From the NCBI GenBank assembly GCA_900074885.1, contig FJUW01000002.1:943001-1007000 (forward strand): a stretch of DNA of 64,000 nt, written 5' to 3'. The notes beneath the pieces were generated by a model. That model had not been told where the DNA came from, searched no databases, and saw only the letters and a program-made list of their open reading frames with translations. Shown piece after piece: positions 56,835 to 64,000 of the stretch. This DNA is from Rhynchosporium graminicola. Lineage: Eukaryota; Ascomycota; Leotiomycetes; Helotiales; Ploettnerulaceae. How positions within the stretch are numbered: the stretch's first letter is position 1; every line of letters starts with the position of its first letter. Made by a program: the position numbers and the translations under genes.

Positions 56835-59174
56835 ATGGCAGGCCCAAGATCATCGTTCACTGGTGAGTCTCCCATTTCTCTCTTGAAACCCGTTGCGACA
56901 CAAACATCACACCTCACTACATATATCTGCTTTTCTTTCATCGTTGCCGACAGTTCAATTGATACATTTGTCTTTAGAAAACGTTCAGTACCAGGCTGTA
57001 GATTACTATATCTACGACTACGAACCTGAGCGCAATCCTGAAGCTGCACAAGTACCCCTTTCGCGTTCCAATCCTCGTTTCCACGCTCCGATGGCTGGCC
57101 CTCAGCAGTACAACTTTCCTCCTCCTCCACCGCCTCCTGGACCGCCTCCGCCGAGTCATTTGCAGCAACAAGTGCAGTACGGATACCAGCAGCAACAGCC
57201 CCAATACCAGCAAGTCCCTAGGGGTGGTGGCCCTCCTCGAGGCAGAGGTGGTATTCAGGGAGGTCGAGGTGACTTCCATGGTAACCAACCTTACAATCCC
57301 CAACAACCAAATGGAGGATATAATCCGCATGGACAAGGGCCTCCTCAAGGTCCACCAGCTGGATATAATGGTCAGCAGTCTGCTCCATACATAGGTCCCC
57401 AAGCGCCTGGTCCTCAACACCAAGGTCCTGCGGCTGCCGGTGGTTACGGTGGGCCACAGTGGCAGAACAACCAGCATGATCAGCATGGTCAACAGCATCA
57501 TGGTCCGCCCCAGCATCAACCACACCCGCAACAGCCCATGCATGTTCCACAGCCTGCTCCTTTACAACCTCAAAATTATCATCCGAACTATGCTCCTCAA
57601 GCTTACCAGCCCCAACCACCACAGTATGGTACGCAACAAGCACCCCCGCAGTTTCAAGCACCTCAGCAAACTCCTCCTTATGGTCACAGTGGGCCTCCTA
57701 ACCAGCATGGTGGACCTCCATCACAATGGCAAGGACCTCCTCAGCATGTCAGACCTCCTTTCAATAGTAATAATCGCGGCCGTGGCGGCTTTCAAGGTGT
57801 CCGCGGAGGTCATGAAGCACCTCTGATGGGTCCTCCCATTCGAATGGGCTTTGACAATGAAAGAGGAGGCGGAAGTCATATGGCTCAAGTGGGCCCTCCT
57901 TTCCCTCATAATTTTGCGAATCATCAAAGTCCACCTCCTGCTTTCTCTCCACCGCATTATCAGCCATATCCTACACAAGATTTCTCTCATGCAGGACAGC
58001 GTCAAGCGCTTGAGCCCAATCCATACAATTCTGGCCCTAATCGGGGTCGAGGTAATTCAAATGTCAGAGGTCGAGGTGGAGGAGGGGGCGCTCGTGGCGA
58101 TTACCAGCATTCTCGCGGCGGTCGTGGCGATCGTGATCGTGGTGATCGTGGTGATCGAGGCGATCATCGCAATAATCATCATGGAGGCAATCAAAGAGCT
58201 ACTTCAGAAAATCGTCAGCGGTCTGCAGGTGCAGATCCCAATGGCAAAAAGAAAAAGAAGCGCCGCACGAATACTCTCGGCCTCACACCGAATGGTGTTG
58301 AGCACGAAGACAGTGAAGATGAGGTTGATGATGCCGATGAAGAAGCTAGACTTGTCACTCTACTTGGTCCTGATACTCCGCAGTATGTTTTTATTTGCAT
58401 TGGGAGATTAGTTCTTCTCGCTAATGCGCTTTTAGGTTGCCAACTAATTTGGAAGAATGGCTCGCTGAGCGAAGAAGCAAATTTCCTACGAAAGCTCGTA
58501 GAGAAGCTGCTGCCGAAGAGCTCCGTCAACGACGTGAGCAAGAGCGTGAAGCTAGACAGCGCAACAAGTCGGAGAAGACTATCAAGAAGGAGGAGGGCGA
58601 GTCCAAACTTGAGATCCAGCAGAGAAAGGCCGAAAAGCTTCGACGTGAACTTGAGAAGGCTGAGCGGAAGATACAAGAGTCTATGCTGGGCAGCTCCAAG
58701 CGCAAGCGTGAAAACGGCGATGACGGCGATGATGCCCGTGGTCAAGTGAGCGATGAGGATTCCGATGGCTCATCGAACTCTGAATCGGAAGACTCCAAAC
58801 CAGAAGCTGATTCTTCGCGCCAAAAAGGACCTTACCGTATTTCACAACCGTCCAAATCTCAACTTCAACGGCACTGCAAGTATTACTCCACAGGTGGTAC
58901 TTGCGGTAAGAAGGGCAAGTGTCGCTTCGTTCACGATGTAGAGGTGCGCAATCAAGCTTTGAGGGACAAGGAGGCGAATGGTGGGAAGATGACTCTTGCA
59001 CAACGTCTCATTCTCAACGATACTGCGAAGGATGACTTAACCATTTTAAAGTCCATCAAGTATCTCAAGGAGAAGGGACTGATGTCCGAACAACTCACTG
59101 GCGCAAGAAACGACGAAGAAATCAAGAGCGAGGAGAACAACTATGCAGAGAACCTTCACTATGGAGAAAATTGA
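56835..59174 (+). CDS. NUFIP1-domain and CCCH zinc-finger protein (Rsa1/NUFIP-like)
   Basis: Exons: 56835-56862, 56954-58382 and 58436-59174; 731 aa. The long N-terminal half is Pro/Gln/Gly-rich (YGYQQQQPQYQQ) with poly-proline and RGG/RG repeats (GRGNSNVRGRGGGGG), typical of RNA-binding disorder. Next come a basic KKKKKRRTNTLGLTPNG and an acidic patch, then the NUFIP1 core (LPTNLEEWLAERRSKFPTKA) followed by a long Arg/Glu coiled coil. A CCCH finger near the end reads CKYYSTGGTCGKKGKCRFVH. NUFIP1/Rsa1 is an assembly platform for box C/D snoRNPs with the R2TP chaperone complex. Fungal homologues commonly combine the NUFIP domain with CCCH. Acceptor at 56953 chosen because it keeps frame into VQLIHLSLENVQYQ. 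Confidence 0.88.
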
Positions 59175-60988
59175 ACTACACTCTTGTTCTTGGATTGCGA
59201 ACGGACGGTCGTTTCAAAATTTCAATGTCTTTCTTGCTCTGCGACTTCACGTCGCTTTTGCAGCCAAAGGGCTAAGTCTCCTTTGAACCCTGAAGATACT
59301 CTATCTCTGATCGACCACATGCTTCCTCTGTTGGCATAGTGCTCGGGTTCGCAGCTTTGCAAAAGAGACATTCTCTCTTTGCGTATTGTACCATTGGTCT
59401 GCTGCCTGGAAGAAGGACGGGTTTTAGGAGGTTCTTACTCGTTCCATGCCGGATAACGTCTTCCTATGATCTTTCATGCTCTTTGCGCCAGATTTTAGGT
59501 GCTTTCTTGTATTTGCAGTCAGTCAACATGCGCTTTGCTTTCGGGTCAGCTAGCACAATCCACTTTCCTTGCGTCGTCAACACCCCTAATGTCTTCCGTT
59601 CCTACCTTTTCTTGCAAGCAGCTTTGCAGTTGAGCGCAACAGTAATCGGTAGCAGTTTTCAGAGTCTGTTAGTTACAGCGGGCGAAAAGTCTGGGAAGAC
59701 TGCACGCGCCAGCAAAATGTACCATCGAGCTCTAGTCTGTTGGGCGGTGTGTTTATTAGGTTGCAATCACATTTATTCAATAATCATCGCGGACCCCTTG
59801 AGATGAAATGGGACACTGCCGCTGGCTAATATATAATGCTGTCCTCACCTGTCCTCGTCATACCAAATCCCCGAAACCCCGGTTTTCAGGCGTTTCACCT
59901 ACCGCTTGAATCAGTCTCTATAAGTGAGGTTTAATCCAGGCGTAGAAAGTTCGTCTGCGTAGGGGTAATATCTCTAACTGGTATTTGTACCTCTACTCCG
60001 GCTCCATATCATGAAAGGATTACAGTACTTTCTTATAAGCAAAAATCTATTGTCCTGAAACAAATGCGGGACTTTTACGCTGTTCTCAAGTGACAGTCTG
60101 GTATCACGACTTTGTACCGTTCGAATGCTTCGCCAGCGATAAAAATCTAAGACGTCATGCGTAGAACGGCTGCAACGATGCAAAGGCGTAGCATTTTCAA
60201 ATTAAGATAGCTCCACAAGGCCTAATTTCAGTGAGATATACCCGGTGACTGCTTGTACTTTCGGCTGTTACCTTGCCTATGTTACATGCTTGTTCTACAC
60301 CCTTGGATGGCTTGACTTGGGTTGATTTGAGATTGTATGGGCTAATCTGCGTCTCGGCTGTACTTGGGCTGTACCCGACTTCTGTCTATGGTGGGTGACA
60401 TGGTGTATTATATTCGGAATAAAGGGCGCTTACATTCGCGTGTATTGCTCTGCGTCTTACGCGCAACTATAGAGGCTGGTTATTGCGGGTGAAAAGTTAC
60501 AGGCTTGTTGATTGGTAAAGATGACTTGCACAAGAATAGCGTGGTAAATTGGGGTGACTCCTGCAAGGGATGCGAGGGAGGCGTAATTCCCAAGGACTGG
60601 CCGCCGAAAAAAGGCTGAAGGTATTGATTCTAACGATTCAAACATCTGAGTCTGATAGCTTAGTGAATAATGATAAGATACTGCACCCCTTACAGTAGAT
60701 CGAGGTCGGATCGACAGGGCAATGAATGAGTGAAAGCAAGGGCAGGGATGCAATCTCGCTAGATCCGGAATGTCTGTCTCCTTGCTCATGCATTTCGCGA
60801 TCCCATTTTCCCATCAGTCAGGTTCGGCTTTCCCATGTTTTACCTAGGATTCAAGAACGCCTCAATTGCTTATCGCGGAGGTAGCAGGATTCGTTGATTC
60901 ATAGCTTAACCTTGACGGCTGTGCTATTCCGGGCATCTGATCATCGGGCATTTGGGATCGGCGATGTTGATTACACTGCTGTTACTGT

Positions 60989-61014
60989 CACGGTACACGG
61001 TACACGGTACACGG
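60989..61014. repeat. Heptamer tandem repeat (CACGGTA)x3.7
   Basis: Three perfect CACGGTA units plus CACGG, in intergenic DNA. Confidence 0.85.
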
Positions 61015-61638
61015 TTTCCGATAGAGATCTGGACTGTGGTTCCGGGATTACAGGAGCGTAGGTTGTCTGTCACACGTTGCGACCCGACAGAGTGGACTGA
61101 CTGACTTGATCGAACTGCTATCGTTAGATGAGCTTCCCACAGGAATTCCGAAGAAGGGCAAGAGTTGCTTGCTTGGTCTGTGGACGCGGGTTGCACGAGA
61201 GACATTCACAGATCCCACTCTCTCTCCATTCTCCATTCCTTCCGCCGCCGAATCTCACACAAGAGAAACAATCCCTAGGTATCGTGTCGTCTTGGTTTCT
61301 TTCTCATGAGTCTTGACTCCGGTCGATCAAGGGGGGGAGGGAAACAATTGACCGGGACACGGATGCCTTGTCATATCTCAGCCACACATTCCCGATCCAG
61401 CACTAGACTACTTATAGTCCTTCAGTCGCGCCGCAATTGGCTTGCCGCCACCCCGAAAGAGGAAGTACCTCCTCGAGGGAGACGTGTAATCCGTATCTTC
61501 TGTTCGACCCTCAATATCTCATGTCAAACAGGGTTTTGAGCGGACAGATTGGGCGTGCGCATTGTGGCTTGCTAGTCTTCATTGTAAGGAAACGTGAGGT
61601 GTCAATTGGATGCCCTGCCGAGATGCCTTGGCAAGTAC

Positions 61639-61682
61639 GAGTCTGGAGTCTGGAGTCTGGAGTCTGGAGTCTGGAGTCTGGA
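61639..61682. repeat. Heptamer tandem repeat (GAGTCTG)x6
   Basis: Six perfect GAGTCTG units plus GA, intergenic, about 250 bp upstream of the beta-propeller gene start. Confidence 0.9.
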
Positions 61683-61743
61683 CCTTCCGTATTCTGCTTC
61701 TCGACATTCCTTCCTTTTTGGGGCTGATTCCTCTCTTTCGGCG

Positions 61744-61775
61744 TACTGCTTACTGCTTACTGCTTACTGCTTACT
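61744..61775. repeat. Heptamer tandem repeat (TACTGCT)x4
   Basis: Four perfect TACTGCT units plus TACT, about 160 bp upstream of the beta-propeller gene start and 60 bp after the GAGTCTG array. Confidence 0.9.
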
Positions 61776-61935
61776 CGCTTCCTTTTCCTTCTTTCCTGCT
61801 CACTCTCCACATTTGTCGGTTGTTGGAAGCCGAATATCGTGAATCCCCGTGCGTTTGATTCTCGTTATCCCGCGCTTTCTTTCGTCGGATGTTCAATTCG
61901 TCTGTGGTTTCCGTGATCAGAACATTGTCCCAACC

Positions 61936-64000
61936 ATGATCATGGGGATCTGGAAGAAGTCGTTGGGGCTGGCAGCCGTCATCTGGCCAGCCCTTGTCCA
62001 TTCGTTTGCACCGACCGATTCAACACAGGATGCCGTACGTACCTGACACCGCGGATTTCCGCACGAGATAACAAGCGTAAAATTCAATTAACACCATCGT
62101 AGGATCCTCCTCAATCCGGCTATTTGCCTAATCATAATATGGATCCGGAGCTGGTCAAGTCATCTCTGGCACTCGGATGGAAACTGACCTTCAATCTGAA
62201 CGAGGTCTTCTACGCGAAGCCTCTCGTCTACACACCTCCTGGAGCACCTAATGAATATGTTATCACGGTCTCGAATCAGAACAATGTTCGTATCCATGAT
62301 GGGCTGACTGGGGCTTTGATCAAGATGCGTACTTTGGACGCTCCATTTGCGTCGAGTGATGCTATGTGTGGAGATATGCCGAACACCATTGGGATTGCGG
62401 GTACACCGGTGATCGACACGGCTACGGATATCATGTACTTCTTCTCAAAGGGGTATAAAAATGGTGTGTAGAGTTTGCGAAAGAAGTGGACTTGAGCTAA
62501 TCCGTCTGTAGGTCAAATTGGACCCCAAGGTACTATCAATGGCGTATACAAGCTTTATGCTGTCAATCTCCCTTCATTGGTGGACGTTGCTGGCTTTCCA
62601 ATTGTAATTGATGGTCATAATGCTAACAACGATCCCACCCGGTAATTAAAGCCTGAGTAAGAAGTTACAGCGGCATCAACTGACATAGATAGCTACTTCG
62701 TTGGCGGAACCATCCTTCAGAGACCTGGACTTGCCATGCTCGGCAACACGATCATGTAAGTCATGTTTAATTCAGTTTTTGGGGCCGGAAAGAGCTTACA
62801 ATTTATTGATTAGCGGTGGCTTTGGTGGTCATTGTGATAAGTTCAACTACACTGGAATGCTGGTAGCTGTCAGCAAGACTGCTGGAGTTGGTGTCACCAA
62901 CATCCAGGCAATGCAAGCCAGCCCTGGTGCTCCAAAGCCGCAGGAGCTTGACATATTTGAAGAAGGAGGTGGAAAAGCGGGTATTTGGCAGGGAGGCATG
63001 GTGAGTTTGATCTCGCACACCTAAGGGGTCAGGCTAACATGCCTAGGGAATTGCTGCTGACATCAACCGTGTATTCTTCATCACTGGGCAAGTGATATTG
63101 CTGGAAGACAAAGATAGCTTGTGCTGACATATAATCAGTAACGCTCGTGGAGCTGGACAGAATGGGGGACAAAATGGAGCTCCCGCCAGTGGCAAAACCT
63201 ATCTCAGCACTCTTGAGCAGGCAGTTGTCAACATGGCCGTCAATCCTAGCACGGGCGCACTCAAGCAGCAGGATTATTTCGAGACATATGCTTATGACAG
63301 TAATAATGGAGGAGATACAGATTTTGGATCCGGAGGTCTGGCTTTACTTGATCCTACCGTCTTCTATGGGACTGGAGTTAGCAGAATCGCGCTTGGTGCA
63401 GGGAAAGACGCTAAGCTGTTCATCATGAATGCTGATAACCTTGGTGGATTTGCTGGAGGTAAGCAATTCTTGGAGTCCAATGAGCATTGTACTAATCATG
63501 CTTAGGAAAGGCTGGCGCAGACAACGGTGAGGACTCCGTGGTGGGTCTCGAAGTCGAAACTAATGAGTCAAAGTTATTCAAACAATCAACGTTGGCAAGG
63601 CTGTTTTAGGCGGTTGTGGAAGTTACCCGCTTGAGGGAGGCTACATATAGTGAGTCACTTATGATGGCAACATCGGCTATCTGACTGTTTTACAGCATTA
63701 ACCCTTCTGGAATGGGTCTGTACGCTTATAAGTTCGGTCGAGACGGCACTGGAAAGCCAGTGTTCACTCAAGCTGGAGTTTCGGAGCGATTTTTCACAAG
63801 CAAATCTGTACCAACCGTCACCAGTAGGTTTGATGAACTTGTTCGCATTGATCATTCTGACCAGTATCAGGTAACAATGGGGCTCCAGGATCTGGTATCG
63901 TAAGTACGAATGATACGTATATCTAGCTCTTTCGCTAACAGGTATCTAGGTTTGGCTAACAGACGTCAACTGGGGACTTCAGGCCTATAACGCAATCCCC
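61936..64000 (+). CDS. Secreted PQQ-type beta-propeller protein, partial (3' end outside window)
   Basis: Starts with a signal peptide (MGIWKKSLGLAAVIWPALVHS) and continues as a protein with PQQ/quinoprotein-like repeats: YAKPLVYTPP, GVYKLYAVNLPSLV, LAMLGNTI, LALLDPTVFY, DAKLFIMNADNLGG, GMGLYAYKFG and WGLQAYNAIP. Each hydrophobic strand pattern is that of a beta-propeller blade. Exons by frame: 61936-62034, 62103-62463, 62512-62641, 62693-62755, 62814-63000, 63047-63087, 63139-63458, 63506-63526, 63574-63649, 63696-63823, 63871-63899 and 63950 onward, so eleven introns in 2 kb. Intron 63088-63138 needs a GC donor. The fold class is inferred from repeats; I cannot tell whether it binds PQQ or is a catalytic dehydrogenase. 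Confidence 0.75.

Larger units (their letters stand above)
59175..61935. other. Intergenic with short tandem repeats
   Basis: About 2.8 kb with no supported gene. Open frames are short and motif-free. The right half holds three heptamer microsatellites (60989, 61639 and 61744). C/T-rich sequence just before 61936 looks like the leader of the next gene. Confidence 0.5.

Noticed and set aside
56974..57543. 189-codon minus-strand ORF over the NUFIP-like gene
   Set aside because: Produced by the Pro/Gln/Gly-rich repeats read in reverse.
59339..59806. 155-codon ORF downstream of the NUFIP-like gene
   Set aside because: No family features and a non-ATG start; more likely 3' UTR and intergenic sequence.

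Overview
The window reads as a chromosome piece from a filamentous ascomycete (Pezizomycotina). Protein similarity suggests Leotiomycetes, but that is only an impression. Evidence: many short introns (about 46-60 nt, GTRNGT donors, CTRAC-like branch sites, YAG acceptors), a fused PAS/AGC-kinase/receiver Rim15, several Zn2Cys6 regulators, and fungal housekeeping genes on both strands. Exon joins below were worked out by hand from reading frames and splice consensus.

Layout. 1-1797: partial S28 serine peptidase gene (minus) with a premature stop near the window edge. 1.8-9.9 kb: long gene-poor, mostly AT-rich stretch with a more GC-rich island at about 7.5-8.2 kb. 9.9-15.7 kb: rim15. 17.3-19.1 kb: poorly supported orphan ORFs. 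19.6-20.5 kb: RING-H2 protein. 21.3-23.3 kb: macro-domain protein whose frame is broken three times. 23.7-25.4 kb: MTD1 (minus). 26.4-30.0 kb: MMS19/MET18. 30.5-32.6 kb: divergent SPC2 (minus) and EMC3 (plus). 32.9-35.6 kb: two tandem BTB/POZ paralogues, the second frameshifted. 36.1-38.6 kb: divergent RPF2 (minus) and PXMP4-like (plus). 39.4-40.1 kb: F-box-like protein. 40.7-43.1 kb: damaged Zn2Cys6 factor. 43.6-44.0 kb: small Ser-rich protein downstream of a duplicated promoter block. 46.4-49.6 kb: PSO2/SNM1 nuclease (minus). 50.1-51.6 kb: intact Zn2Cys6 factor (minus). 53.3-54.6 kb: cystathionine gamma-lyase. 55.1-56.3 kb: RPC25 (minus). 56.8-59.2 kb: NUFIP/CCCH protein. 59.2-61.9 kb: intergenic with heptamer repeats. 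61.9-64.0 kb: start of a secreted PQQ-type beta-propeller gene.

Functional themes. Most genes are core housekeeping: ER protein handling (SPC2, EMC3), ribosome and RNA biogenesis (RPF2, RPC25, NUFIP-like), Fe-S protein maturation and DNA repair (MMS19, PSO2), one-carbon and sulphur metabolism (MTD1, CYS3), and nutrient/stress signalling (Rim15). Three divergent gene pairs join functionally related genes or share short promoters. I saw no prokaryote-type system, CRISPR array, recognisable intact transposon or tRNA. The most unusual signals are three probable GC-AG introns, a recurring pattern of apparent one-base deletions (mostly at C runs) in otherwise good genes, and several independent 7-bp tandem repeats.
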